A stretch of 21,073 nt of DNA from an uncultured Alphaproteobacteria bacterium (GCA_946480475.1 CAMLJM010000036.1:1-21073), one strand, 5' to 3'. Shown: positions 14,854 through 21,073, counted from the stretch's first letter. The notes: generated by a model not told the origin, from the sequence alone. A program made the numbers and translations.

Positions 14854-14883
14854 TTGCGATAGCGTCGATTTTTACGGTATAGT
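14854..14883 (+). promoter_or_regulatory. Candidate promoter for the 552-aa protein gene
   Basis: TTGCGA (14854-14859), an 18-base spacer and TATAGT (14878-14883) lie 66 bases before the ATG at 14950. The remaining gap from 14691 is AT-rich with no clear terminator for purH. A 25-codon frame at 14785-14862 lacks a ribosome site. Confidence 0.5.
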
Positions 14884-14949
14884 GAAGTCAACTAAGCAAG
14901 AATTATAAGAATAATTAAACGTAATAGTGTGTAATTCCAGGGTGTTAAG

Positions 14950-16608
14950 ATGGCAGAAGCAGCCGCAGTAAAAGAACCAGAAAAGTCCCTTTGGGAAAGA
15001 GTTGGACGTGTTGGTAATCTCTTAAACCAAGGCGTCGAGTCTATGGTTTACGGAACGCTTAGCCTCCCTGCCCTCGTAGCCGATGGCTATCTCAATATTT
15101 ATCGTACCGGACGTGAAGCTCTTGGTGGGGAAGCCTTCCAAGAAAGCAATCTTTATGCACGCAGCAAACAAAGCCTGACTGATTGGGGCCGTAAAATGGA
15201 CGGCTCCTACGGTAAAGTTGTTGGCCCTCAGAATGATTCAGAGAGAAAAATAGTATTTGGCGCCGAGTTGGTTACCGGTCTTGTTGGCCCGGGCGCTATT
15301 AAGTCTCTTAAGACAGTGGCGGAAGGCAAAACAGCATTTAATGCAGCTGCCACCGCTGCAAAACCAGCTGCTGCTACCGCAGAAACAGCGGCAACGGCCA
15401 AGACAGCGCAAGCCGCTGAAGGTACGATTGAGTGGGTTGCACCTACCTTGTCAAAAGAAACACAAGCTGCCGCTGCTAAAATGACTGCTGATCGCGCAGC
15501 TCGCGAAGCTGCCGCTGCTAATGCAACGAAAGCAACTGCTGCTGAAGCTGGCGCTGGTCTCAAAGTTACAAAAGAAGCTGTTGAGGGTACATCCAAGAGC
15601 CTGCTCGGCACGGCTGCCACAGCAGGTAAATACACTTGGACTGGCGCAAAGATTCTTGCAGCACCGATTGCTTATCCTAAAACATTTTGGTTAGGTGCCA
15701 GTGCAGGTCATGTGCTCACAGGCGGTGTTTCAAGCAGTTTGATTTGGGGTGGCTACGCAGGCCTATGGAATCTCGGTAAAGAATATGTTCCCGGAGCTAG
15801 CGCTGCTGTTCTGGAAGGTAGCTTGAAGCTGGGTGATGGTCTTACAGGATTCTTGGCAACGGGTGCTAAAAAAGGCGCAGCTGGTTTGGCTGAGCATCTG
15901 CCACCAGTCTTGACACCAGCCCCTGTTAAGGCTGCTCTTGGTGCAATTGGCGCTACATCAACGACAGGCGGTGATGGTCCCTCGCTGAAAGATCGTGCTG
16001 GTGATGCTTTCGCCGGTGCCAAAGATAAAGCCGAAGATGCTGTTGAAGATGTTACTGAAAACGCGGGCGACTTCCTTGAAGGGGAACAAGCAAAACCGTT
16101 CCGCGATATGCTGGGCAAGTTCATGGGTATGGATGGCAAGGACGTAAACGGCAAGGCTATTACTGCGGCTCTGGGTCAGAAAGCAAAAGATAATCCGCAT
16201 ATTGCACTGGGTATGGCCATTGGCGCGATGAGCGGTATGAAAAACAGCAACAGCAAAATGGAAATGGCTTGGAAAGTGCCTCTCTATAGCGCTATGTGGG
16301 GCATTGCCTTCATGATGCTCGGCCCAATCCTGCAGCCTCTGATGGGTCTGCTGGGCCAGAAAATGGACGGTCTGAAAGATCAATTCCACAAATCACAAGT
16401 GGCTCCTTATGCGAATGGCGCATTGCCTTCGACAGCGGAACCAAAAACAGCTGCTCCTGCTGCCGACAAGCCAGCAATGCCGAGTGGCGAGGCAAAAACA
16501 ATGGCTCTGTTCCAACAGAATGGCGCCAGCATGACAGAAGAAACACCAACAGTTGTTGTACCGGCTGCACGCAAGCCTGTTGCAAGACTTGATGCGGTGA
16601 TGGCATGA
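14950..16608 (+). CDS. Large Ala-rich membrane-associated hypothetical protein
   Basis: A 552-residue protein of unknown family. Residues 1-110 are a mixed region (SLWERVGRVGNLLNQGVESMVYG). Residues about 130-215 are an Ala/Lys/Thr/Glu-rich, probably helical stretch. Residues about 243-275 are hydrophobic and Gly/Trp-rich (FWLGASAGHVLTGG). Residues about 345-380 are an amphipathic charged helix (DRAGDAFAGAKDKAEDAVEDV), phasin- or LEA-like in composition. Residues about 415-430 and 443-470 are hydrophobic (MWGIAFMMLGPILQPLMGLL), and the tail is a Pro/Ala-rich 80 residues. There is no signal peptide. Codons favour GCT, GCA and GGT, unlike neighbours that favour GCC and GGC, which fits either high expression or separate origin. 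AGGGTG precedes the ATG. The next small gene overlaps its stop (ATGA). Function not assigned. Confidence 0.8.
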   Translation: MAEAAAVKEPEKSLWERVGRVGNLLNQGVESMVYGTLSLPALVADGYLNIYRTGREALGGEAFQESNLYARSKQSLTDWGRKMDGSYGKVVGPQNDSERKIVFGAELVTGLVGPGAIKSLKTVAEGKTAFNAAATAAKPAAATAETAATAKTAQAAEGTIEWVAPTLSKETQAAAAKMTADRAAREAAAANATKATAAEAGAGLKVTKEAVEGTSKSLLGTAATAGKYTWTGAKILAAPIAYPKTFWLGASAGHVLTGGVSSSLIWGGYAGLWNLGKEYVPGASAAVLEGSLKLGDGLTGFLATGAKKGAAGLAEHLPPVLTPAPVKAALGAIGATSTTGGDGPSLKDRAGDAFAGAKDKAEDAVEDVTENAGDFLEGEQAKPFRDMLGKFMGMDGKDVNGKAITAALGQKAKDNPHIALGMAIGAMSGMKNSNSKMEMAWKVPLYSAMWGIAFMMLGPILQPLMGLLGQKMDGLKDQFHKSQVAPYANGALPSTAEPKTAAPAADKPAMPSGEAKTMALFQQNGASMTEETPTVVVPAARKPVARLDAVMA

Positions 16609-16790
16609 GCAAACATAAGCTGACCAATATCTGGCCTGATAATGCGACGATTCATTTCGTGAGCCGCCGCACAGGCCAACACCCTGATTTCCTGCGGAAA
16701 GCATTCCGAAGCGAAGCAGGCGGTGGCCAGCGTATCAGTGCTCATAATATGGTCAGGGACCTGCACAGCCATTACAGGCCGCATCCTTAA
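16605..16790 (+). CDS. Small hypothetical protein coupled to the 552-aa protein
   Basis: A 61-residue basic protein, MSKHKLTNIWPDNATIHFVSRR then TGQHPDFLRKAFRSEAGGGQRI and a His-rich end (SAHNMVRDLHSHYRPHP). Its ATG overlaps the preceding TGA (ATGA), the usual sign of translational coupling, and no separate Shine-Dalgarno is needed. Five histidines in the last half could bind metal, but no known motif is present. It ends 30 bases before the next promoter, with a TTTTTTT run at about 16795 but no stem. I do not recognise the family. The main doubt is its length; an antisense frame of 183 aa over the same DNA looks like a shadow. Confidence 0.55.
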   Translation: MSKHKLTNIWPDNATIHFVSRRTGQHPDFLRKAFRSEAGGGQRISAHNMVRDLHSHYRPHP

Positions 16791-16820
16791 AGATTTTTTT
16801 AATAATCCGAACCAATTTTC

Positions 16821-16849
16821 TTTATGAAAACGGCGGATTGTGGTAGAGT
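16821..16849 (+). promoter_or_regulatory. Candidate promoter for the 118-aa / 49-aa operon
   Basis: TTTATG (16821-16826), a 17-base spacer and TAGAGT (16844-16849). The arrangement matches the TTCATG-17-TAGAGT site at 17672-17700, which makes both more credible. Distance to the ATG at 16959 is 109 bases. Confidence 0.4.
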
Positions 16850-16851
16850 AA

Positions 16852-16885
16852 AAACACTTACAAAAAAGATTTTGAATAAGTGTTT
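16852..16885 (+). other. 9-bp stem-loop at the start of the 5' leader
   Basis: AAACACTTA (16852-16860) and TAAGTGTTT (16877-16885) pair perfectly around a 16-base A-rich loop, followed by GTTTA. It begins 2 bases after the -10 box, so it would be near the 5' end of the transcript, as a stabilising hairpin, an operator or an upstream terminator. A second short palindrome, TCTTGAACAAGA, is at 16899-16910. Confidence 0.45.
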
Positions 16886-16958
16886 GTTTAAAAACGGTTC
16901 TTGAACAAGAGAAATGGACGGAATAGACTAGAGGGAACTTCAAACGTCTTAGACGCAA

Positions 16959-17315
16959 ATGGCGGCAATGACAGATAACGTATCCTCAACAGCTAGACCT
17001 TCCGGTTATATGGACGGCGCCTCCTTCGAGCAACAAATGAAGGTGGAGTTAGTGATAAATGATAGAGCGGAAGCGTTCATCTTTCACAATAAGCCGTTCA
17101 CAAGACAGATTTCATGGGTTGAGTATGATTTGGATACAAACAAACTCGATTTCGTGATGAATGACGGAGACCAGCGTAATTTCGGTCTTCTCGTTAAAAA
17201 GGATATGAGCAAGTATCTACAAAATGCTTATCAGATCCTGGTGGTACTGACGGATGAAAAATCAGGTGAGCCCGTAGAAGGCGAATATTTCCCGATTATC
17301 ATTCACAGGGCGTAA
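16959..17315 (+). CDS. Hypothetical protein, 118 aa
   Basis: A soluble-looking protein. After a flexible Ser/Thr start (MAAMTDNVSSTARPSGYMDG) it is mainly beta: MKVELVINDRAEAFIFHNKPFT, ISWVEYDLDTNKLDFVMNDGDQRNFGLLVKK, then a short helix (MSKYLQNAYQI) and LVVLTDEKSGEPVEGEYFPIIIHRA. This suggests a small beta-sandwich; the family is not recognised. The ATG at 16959 or the ATG at 16968 could be the start; neither has a good Shine-Dalgarno, and a stop lies in frame just upstream. Leader length is about 100 bases with hairpins. It is followed after 30 bases by the 49-codon gene and then by a strong terminator, so the two form an operon. It may be translated weakly relative to its partner. Confidence 0.7.
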   Translation: MAAMTDNVSSTARPSGYMDGASFEQQMKVELVINDRAEAFIFHNKPFTRQISWVEYDLDTNKLDFVMNDGDQRNFGLLVKKDMSKYLQNAYQILVVLTDEKSGEPVEGEYFPIIIHRA

Positions 17316-17345
17316 ACTTAAAACTCTGTAGAGGGAGTGAACATA

Positions 17346-17495
17346 ATGAAATTAGCAGGCGCAGAACTCGCAAATACATTGGGCAACATCGTAGAACGTA
17401 ATGCTTGCCAAGACCTTAACACGGGCTTCGCACCAGTTGCTCTGGCTGCAGCACCACAAGGTCCGAAACCGACACAACGTTTCGACCTGAACTAA
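17346..17495 (+). CDS. 49-residue microprotein
   Basis: A short frame encoding MKLAGAELANTLGNIVERNA then CQDLNTGFAPVALAAAPQGP and ending KPTQRFDLN. An AGGGAG Shine-Dalgarno lies 8 bases before the ATG at 17346, the best ribosome site in this part of the window. The frame ends shortly before a nested hairpin and a 12-bp-stem terminator, so the transcript is well bounded. The N-terminal 20 residues could form one amphipathic helix; a single cysteine follows, then an Ala/Pro-rich linker. There is no signal peptide. It lies 30 bases after the 118-aa gene in the same operon, which suggests a joint role. No family is recognised; such a small protein could be a regulator or a structural subunit. Confidence 0.7.
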   Translation: MKLAGAELANTLGNIVERNACQDLNTGFAPVALAAAPQGPKPTQRFDLN

Positions 17496-17517
17496 TCGTT
17501 CAGATACAGAATTCTAC

Positions 17518-17557
17518 CAGTCTGGCGTAACCATTACGCCTGGATATGGCCGGACTG
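17518..17557 (+). other. Nested hairpin in the 3' untranslated region
   Basis: CAGTC (17518-17522) pairs with GACTG (17553-17557), and inside it GGCGTAA (17524-17530) pairs with TTACGCC (17534-17540) around CCA. It lies 22 bases after the microprotein stop and 22 bases before the terminator. Function unknown; it may protect the transcript or bind a protein. Confidence 0.5.
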
Positions 17558-17578
17558 AAGTCCTCTTTTAGGGATATT

Positions 17579-17608
17579 AAAACCCCTGCGCTTGACGCAG
17601 GGGTTTTT
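17579..17608 (+). terminator. Strong intrinsic terminator
   Basis: A perfect 12-bp stem, AAAACCCCTGCG / CGCAGGGGTTTT, with loop CTTGA and a run of five T. It ends the 118-aa / 49-aa operon. The A-run at the other foot lets it act on both strands. Confidence 0.95.
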
Positions 17609-17671
17609 CATTCCGCAGAAATCCGCCATTTTTTGATGCCGCAGGCCCCGCCATTAATCACCGTATAGGGA

Positions 17672-17700
17672 TTCATGGATTAAAGTGAATATGTTAGAGT
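17672..17700 (+). promoter_or_regulatory. Candidate promoter for the 320-aa protein gene
   Basis: TTCATG (17672-17677), a 17-base spacer and TAGAGT (17695-17700), 21 bases before the ATG at 17722. It shares the -10 and spacing of the site at 16821-16849. The short leader leaves just room for the AAGGG ribosome site. Confidence 0.4.
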
Positions 17701-17721
17701 GGGAGAATCGAAGGGAAACCG

Positions 17722-18684
17722 ATGCCACTGGCAGAATTCAACGCTACGCTCCTGCGCGAAAAATTTGTGATCAAGGATGCCATGCCGGAAAAGCAGGCCG
17801 ACCAGATCCCCGTTGTCGCCCTTTCTAACCGCCTGACCCTGCCTCTGCATAATCACCGTAATGATGTTTATGAAGATTTCATCGTTCGCGCCCAGAACAT
17901 GCACACCTGTGTGCGGCTGGGTGCCAGGCTGGCGCAGGATTTTCAGGATTACGGCGCGTTGCTCACGCGCGACCCCGTTTATGACTGGGAGGAGGCTTAT
18001 GACGCGATCACCAAAGGTTATGAAAGCAAGTTCAATCCCAACCTATGGGTCGCGGTCTATCACAAGGGGCGTGTGATTTTCGAAAAGGGCGCGGCTGAAC
18101 GCCACCCTTTCCTTGATGTCATCGAACAATGCGATGCCCGTAACAAAGGCGATTACGAGAAAGCTGTCGAAGTCGCAGAGGAAGCTTTCAAACATGCGGG
18201 CAAACTGGTCAATATCCAGCACGATGCCAACGTTGCATTGCTGGTGACCGTGACCGAAGATGAAGGCAAATGCGGCATTATCGTGCGCGGCCCCACGCGC
18301 ACAACGACATTCAGTTTTACAGCGAAGAAGCGGCCAGGCCGCCATGTGCGCCCCTCCAGTTGCCTGAGCGCCTCGGCAGCCTTTCTGGAGGGCATACAGC
18401 TTGCCTTCCAGGTGGGCATGATCCACCAAAAAATCAGATATGAATTGATCGGCAAATCCTCGGAAGAAGCGCATAAGGGTGAAGATGCCGCGCAGAAGCT
18501 TTACCGCCTGAATGGCGCCATTACCCAGTTCGAAGGCATGTATGAAGTGCGCTACCGCCCTGATAAACCCAATTTCAAAGAAATGGTGGAAGAAGCAGAA
18601 GAATTCGCGCGGAAAATTCTGGCAGCCGAAGTTGAACGCAAAATCCAGTCCGGCGAAATGGATGCCGAAGGCTGGATCGTTTAG
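17722..18684 (+). CDS. Hypothetical protein, 320 aa
   Basis: A soluble protein with no signal peptide or membrane segment. The N-terminal part (MPLAEFNATLLREKFVIKDAMPEKQADQIPVVALSNRLTLPLHNHRNDV) leads into a helical part with ARLAQDFQDYGALL and WEEAYDAITKGYESK. A beta-rich centre follows: LWVAVYHKGRVIFEKG, NVALLVTVTEDEGKCGIIVRGPTRTTTFSFTAKKR, and SSCLSASAAFLEGIQLAFQVGMI. The C-terminus is long and charged, helical, possibly coiled-coil (EMVEEAEEFARKILAAEVERKIQSGEMDAEGWIV). Family not recognised; no catalytic motif is evident. AAGGG lies 6 bases before the ATG. Single-gene unit between a strong terminator and a REP-like palindrome. The length and even codon use leave little doubt it is a real gene. 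Confidence 0.85.
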   Translation: MPLAEFNATLLREKFVIKDAMPEKQADQIPVVALSNRLTLPLHNHRNDVYEDFIVRAQNMHTCVRLGARLAQDFQDYGALLTRDPVYDWEEAYDAITKGYESKFNPNLWVAVYHKGRVIFEKGAAERHPFLDVIEQCDARNKGDYEKAVEVAEEAFKHAGKLVNIQHDANVALLVTVTEDEGKCGIIVRGPTRTTTFSFTAKKRPGRHVRPSSCLSASAAFLEGIQLAFQVGMIHQKIRYELIGKSSEEAHKGEDAAQKLYRLNGAITQFEGMYEVRYRPDKPNFKEMVEEAEEFARKILAAEVERKIQSGEMDAEGWIV

Positions 18685-18690
18685 CCTCTC

Positions 18691-18724
18691 ATTGTCATCC
18701 CGAGCGATAGCGGAGGATGACAAT
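18691..18724. repeat. REP-like palindrome between convergent genes
   Basis: ATTGTCATCC (18691-18700) pairs perfectly with GGATGACAAT (18715-18724) around CGAGCGATAGCGGA. The TGTCATCC-CGAGCG core resembles extragenic palindromic repeats scattered in many proteobacterial genomes. It may also end transcription of both flanking genes. Only one copy is in the window, so its repeat status is inferred. Confidence 0.55.
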
Positions 18725-18725
18725 A

Positions 18726-19772
18726 TTACGGTTTTTGCGAATGCAGAGGGCTATCCTGCACATAGAAAACCAATCCTGCCGGGCATAAGCGGCCTTCGGA
18801 TAAATGTGTCTGCTGGTCATCGAAATACACATCAGGATCATGCGCGCGCAGGCCGTCGGCTTTGGTCGCACCACCTTTGAACTCTGCAAATCCGTTTAAT
18901 GCAATATCATGATTCAATAGGGTCGTGAGCGCCCGGGTGCTGGCCTTGCCACCCCGTGCTGTCAACAAGGAGATCAGGAAAGGCGCCTGTTCACGGGGAA
19001 AGCGATCATTCAGTCTGCTTATTTTTTCCAGCACGTTTGTGAAAGGGCCAGATTCAATAGGTTGGTCAAATTCCTGATCCTCAAGTGCGATATAACGCTC
19101 CAACCCCTCTTGCAGGTTTTCTGCCTGCGCTACCGCTTCACGAAAACGCTGTTCGGATTTCTCGCCCCATGCGACGCCATCACCATCGACCATGATCTTA
19201 AGCGGACCTTTATGCGCGCTATGATCGTATTCCCAATTGTCGGGGAAGTTTATCAATGCTGATGCTATGCCTGTATCGCGGGCGCACTGCACATCCTGAG
19301 GGTTGCGTGAGAGGAACAGATCAGTGCCAAATGATTGGTGAAACTGGGGCGTAATCTGATTGCCGCAGGTAAGCAGCCGATAATCCAGGAAATCCCCCAG
19401 CTCCGTTAAATCCAGATTGCGAAATATGGTGACGCCGCTTTCGGCTTCATCCTTGGCCGATAAACCAATTTCGACCAGTGGTTCATCTGATAACGCGTTT
19501 AACTGCGCCAATGCCCTGGCGAAATCAAAAAGCGGCCCTTTGCCAAAACGACGCCCCCGTACCTCGGGGTCGAAGGGCGTGTCAGAGAACTCTCCGCGAC
19601 ACGCCACAAAATCATTATAGCGCGCTACTGCAGCTTGTCGGGCCAGAGCATGCTCTATTCCTGTGGCCAACCCCTGGTGCAGGGTTTCCGTGTATACACG
19701 GTCGGCTTCTTCAAGGTTCAGCAGTACCCGCGCGCTGAACAAAATCCTTAAATGACCCATCTGGCGCGGCAT
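18726..19772 (-). CDS. Cytosolic 5'-nucleotidase family protein
   Basis: A 348-residue protein of the PF06189-type 5'-nucleotidases (HAD-like), which remove phosphate from nucleoside monophosphates. Matching parts in order: SARVLLNLEEADRVYTETL (13-31), GPLFDFARALAQLNAL (79-94), VEIGLSAKDEAESGVTIFRNLD (100-121), FHQSFGTDLFLSRNPQDV (144-161), the DGDG motif expected to hold the catalytic aspartates (196-199), LLTARGG (269-275), FKGGATKADGL (298-308, with the conserved Lys) and VYFDDQQTHL (315-324, metal-binding Asp pair). Substrate specificity cannot be read from the sequence. A GGGGGG run lies 5 bases before the ATG at 19772. Single-gene unit, divergent from the 277-aa gene. PurH, which makes IMP, is 4 kb away, but there is no operon link. 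Confidence 0.88.
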   Translation of the reverse strand: MPRQMGHLRILFSARVLLNLEEADRVYTETLHQGLATGIEHALARQAAVARYNDFVACRGEFSDTPFDPEVRGRRFGKGPLFDFARALAQLNALSDEPLVEIGLSAKDEAESGVTIFRNLDLTELGDFLDYRLLTCGNQITPQFHQSFGTDLFLSRNPQDVQCARDTGIASALINFPDNWEYDHSAHKGPLKIMVDGDGVAWGEKSEQRFREAVAQAENLQEGLERYIALEDQEFDQPIESGPFTNVLEKISRLNDRFPREQAPFLISLLTARGGKASTRALTTLLNHDIALNGFAEFKGGATKADGLRAHDPDVYFDDQQTHLSEGRLCPAGLVFYVQDSPLHSQKP

Positions 19773-19816
19773 AACATCCCCCCTTCTTGCGTTGTGTCAT
19801 TTCATGATTGGGCTTT

Positions 19817-19856
19817 AACCCCTAACAAGCTGTAAACAGCGGTTAAAAACGGGGTT
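19817..19856. other. Nested inverted repeats in the divergent region
   Basis: AACCCC (19817-19822) and GGGGTT (19851-19856) enclose GCTGT-AA-ACAGC (19829-19840). The location between two divergent genes suits a regulator site or leader hairpin. The 185-base gap holds no other gene. Confidence 0.35.
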
Positions 19857-19879
19857 TTATCAACAAAAACATAGGGAAT

Positions 19880-19909
19880 TTGCTTTTTGGAACCAGACTC
19901 AGGTATAAT
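19880..19909 (+). promoter_or_regulatory. Sigma-70-type promoter for the 277-aa protein gene
   Basis: TTGCTT (19880-19885), an 18-base spacer and a perfect TATAAT (19904-19909), 48 bases before the ATG at 19958. Confidence 0.6.
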
Positions 19910-19957
19910 GGGTTTATAAAAAATATAATAAATACAGCGTACTAGAAGGTGTTAACC

Positions 19958-20791
19958 ATGAAATTATTCAAACGGCTCCTCTCGGGCCTATCTCATCTTT
20001 TTGCTCCTGCCGCGACGCAGCGTGAACAGGCGCACTCAGATTTTGAAGAAGCGCGCCTTTTCGATGAGGCTGAAACGCCCGCAGAAGATGAAATCGGTAT
20101 GAAGGGCATGGTGCATCCACGTCCCGCCATGGAGCCGGCACCACCACGTCAGGCCTCACAAGAAGAAATCAAAATGATTGAGAGGCAGCTAGACCAGAAA
20201 AAATATGTACATTATCTGGGAAAATTCAGCGGTATGCAGCTGGAAATCGATCAGCATAAACTGACCCTGACCAGCAAGGACATCACGCCCGATTCCGAAA
20301 TTGACCAGCAGCGCAATAGCGGTAAGCCGGTGATGAAGTTTCACGGTGCCGGGAAACATACAAGTGCTTACTTCACCGTTGAACATGAAGATACTGTGTA
20401 TGTGTTCTGGAACAATCCTTCAAAAGAACAGCGCGCTATCCACGCGGCCTTGCAGGAAAAGGCGCAGCAACGCGGCGATAATGCCACCAGCACACATGTG
20501 GACCTGATAGATATGCCAGGTGGAGGGGATTTCCGCGCCCATATCGTTCCGGTAGAAACCTATGTCGATGGAAAACACGTACCTGTTAACCGTGTTGAAC
20601 GTCCCGTTTTTACAATTGCATCCGCTGCCGCTGAACGTGGCTATACACCACGCAAAGAAAGCGAAGTCGCTACACCTTCCAAGCTGGGCGCCGACTGGAA
20701 GCCTGAATATGGTTCATCACCTAAATCAGCAGAACCACCGCGCAAGGCACCGCCGCTACAGCCGGGCTTCTACGGTCCTACTTACGATTAA
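19958..20791 (+). CDS. Hypothetical protein, 277 aa
   Basis: A soluble protein with a short basic/hydrophobic start (MKLFKRLLSGLSHLFAPAA) too weak for a signal peptide but able to form an amphipathic membrane-touching helix. An acidic stretch follows, then a Pro-rich linker (HPRPAMEPAPPRQ). A central domain (about 70-225) shows KKYVHYLGKFSGMQLEIDQHKLTLTSKDI, KPVMKFHGAGKHTSAYFTVEHEDTVYVFWNNPSKEQRAIHAAL and HVDLIDMPGGGDFRAHIVPVETYVDGKHVPVNRVERPVF, mainly beta. The Pro-rich tail ends QPGFYGPTYD. Family not recognised. AAGG with ttaacc spacing precedes the ATG at 19958; a GTG at 19949 is an alternative. A double stop (TAATAA) ends the gene inside a palindrome. Confidence 0.8.
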   Translation: MKLFKRLLSGLSHLFAPAATQREQAHSDFEEARLFDEAETPAEDEIGMKGMVHPRPAMEPAPPRQASQEEIKMIERQLDQKKYVHYLGKFSGMQLEIDQHKLTLTSKDITPDSEIDQQRNSGKPVMKFHGAGKHTSAYFTVEHEDTVYVFWNNPSKEQRAIHAALQEKAQQRGDNATSTHVDLIDMPGGGDFRAHIVPVETYVDGKHVPVNRVERPVFTIASAAAERGYTPRKESEVATPSKLGADWKPEYGSSPKSAEPPRKAPPLQPGFYGPTYD

Positions 20792-20808
20792 TAATTCCAG
20801 GAATTATT
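20790..20808. terminator. Near-perfect palindrome at convergent gene ends
   Basis: AATAATTCC (20790-20798) and GGAATTATT (20800-20808) are separated by one base. It overlaps the stop codons of both convergent genes. A 1-base loop would open to at least 3, leaving a weak AT-rich stem, so terminator function is uncertain. Confidence 0.35.
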
Positions 20809-21073
20809 GATTCTCGTATTCTTCGTCGCTGGCGTTTTCGTTCGCTGGCGACATGATCTTGTGCTTCACCATGAAGCGGAAAGCTTCGAGAGCAGCATCT
20901 TCTGAAATCATACGATGTTCGATAGCACTTGGCAGGTCTTCAAAGCGTAAACCCTGTACATGGGTTTTGTTGCCGAAGTAACCCTCTGTCAGGCTGACAG
21001 CACCATTACCCGCATCCTGAACGCTGATAAGGGGCTTTCCTGATAGCGCCAAGCGCGCAAAGGTCAGCACTTC
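20804..21073 (-). CDS. Hypothetical protein, C-terminal part (partial, runs off window end)
   Basis: A minus-strand frame open to the window edge, at least 89 residues: it begins EVLTFARLALSGKPLISVQDAG, continues GNGAVSLTEGYFGNKTHVQGLRFEDLPSAIEHRMISEDAALEAFRFMVKHKIM and ends in an acidic tail (NENASDEEYENQ). A GTG at 21070 could be a start, but the Shine-Dalgarno would lie outside the window, and the frame continues past it, so I treat it as partial. The beta-strand then helix pattern looks like a C-terminal regulatory domain; no family is recognised. It is convergent with the 277-aa gene, with 12 bases between the stops. Confidence 0.65.
   Translation of the reverse strand, partial: EVLTFARLALSGKPLISVQDAGNGAVSLTEGYFGNKTHVQGLRFEDLPSAIEHRMISEDAALEAFRFMVKHKIMSPANENASDEEYENQ

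Noticed and set aside
14785..14862. 25-codon frame (MLIMYSLGTVTGDGIS...) between purH and the 552-aa gene
   Set aside because: No Shine-Dalgarno before the ATG, and its last part overlaps the likely -35 box of the next gene.
16407..16958. 183-codon minus-strand frame
   Set aside because: It lies opposite the end of the 552-aa gene, the coupled 61-aa gene and a promoter; its composition (Cys/Arg/Ser mixture) is that of a shadow frame.
1..21073. CRISPR array, tRNA genes, insertion sequence or prophage genes
   Set aside because: No regularly spaced repeats, tRNA-like cloverleaf with CCA end, transposase, integrase or phage structural gene was seen on either strand.

Overview
The window reads as about 21 kb of chromosome from a Gram-negative bacterium, most likely an alphaproteobacterium of moderate GC. 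The reasons are dense short operons on both strands, Sec signal peptides and periplasmic proteins, an ECF sigma gene translationally coupled to a von Willebrand (vWA/YfbK-like) membrane protein whose cytoplasmic N-terminus has an anti-sigma-like layout often seen in alphaproteobacteria, and a CheY-CheR pair. There are no rRNA or tRNA genes, no transposase and no CRISPR array. The phylum call is inference; none of the recognised genes is diagnostic alone.

Layout. 1-2.9 kb: the end of an unknown gene (minus, cut by the window edge), a macro-domain protein, pyridoxal kinase PdxY (minus), and an unknown protein with a barrel-like C-terminus (minus). 2.9-6.0 kb, cell-envelope block: a small exported Ala/Pro protein and a single-pass membrane protein in one operon, a secreted EF-hand protein (minus), and a SIMPL-domain periplasmic protein. 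6.1-8.3 kb: an unknown 118-aa protein, a DinB-like protein, an unknown 113-aa protein (minus) and a diverged sigma-like protein. 8.3-11.0 kb (minus): ECF sigma factor overlapping the vWA protein. 11.0-11.47 kb: a gene-free stretch with a striking long hairpin, a candidate structured RNA. 11.5-13.0 kb: cheY-cheR (ATGA overlap) and a small convergent gene. 13.0-14.7 kb: purH with a TATAAT promoter overlapped by an inverted repeat.

14.9-17.6 kb is the most enigmatic part: a 552-aa Ala-rich membrane-associated protein with codon use unlike its neighbours, a coupled 61-aa protein, then a 118-aa protein and a 49-aa microprotein with a strong ribosome site, ending in a nested hairpin and a textbook terminator. 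None of these four proteins is recognised. 17.7-21.1 kb: an unknown 320-aa protein, a REP-like palindrome, a cytosolic 5'-nucleotidase family protein (minus), an unknown 277-aa protein and the C-terminal end of another gene (minus).

Functional links are mostly local: sigma plus vWA protein as a likely signalling pair, CheY plus CheR as an orphan chemotaxis pair, and PurH and the nucleotidase both handling purine nucleotides though not in one operon. No known defence, secretion or biosynthetic system is complete here. The best candidates for undescribed biology are the 11.1-11.3 kb RNA-like structure and the 14.9-17.6 kb gene set.
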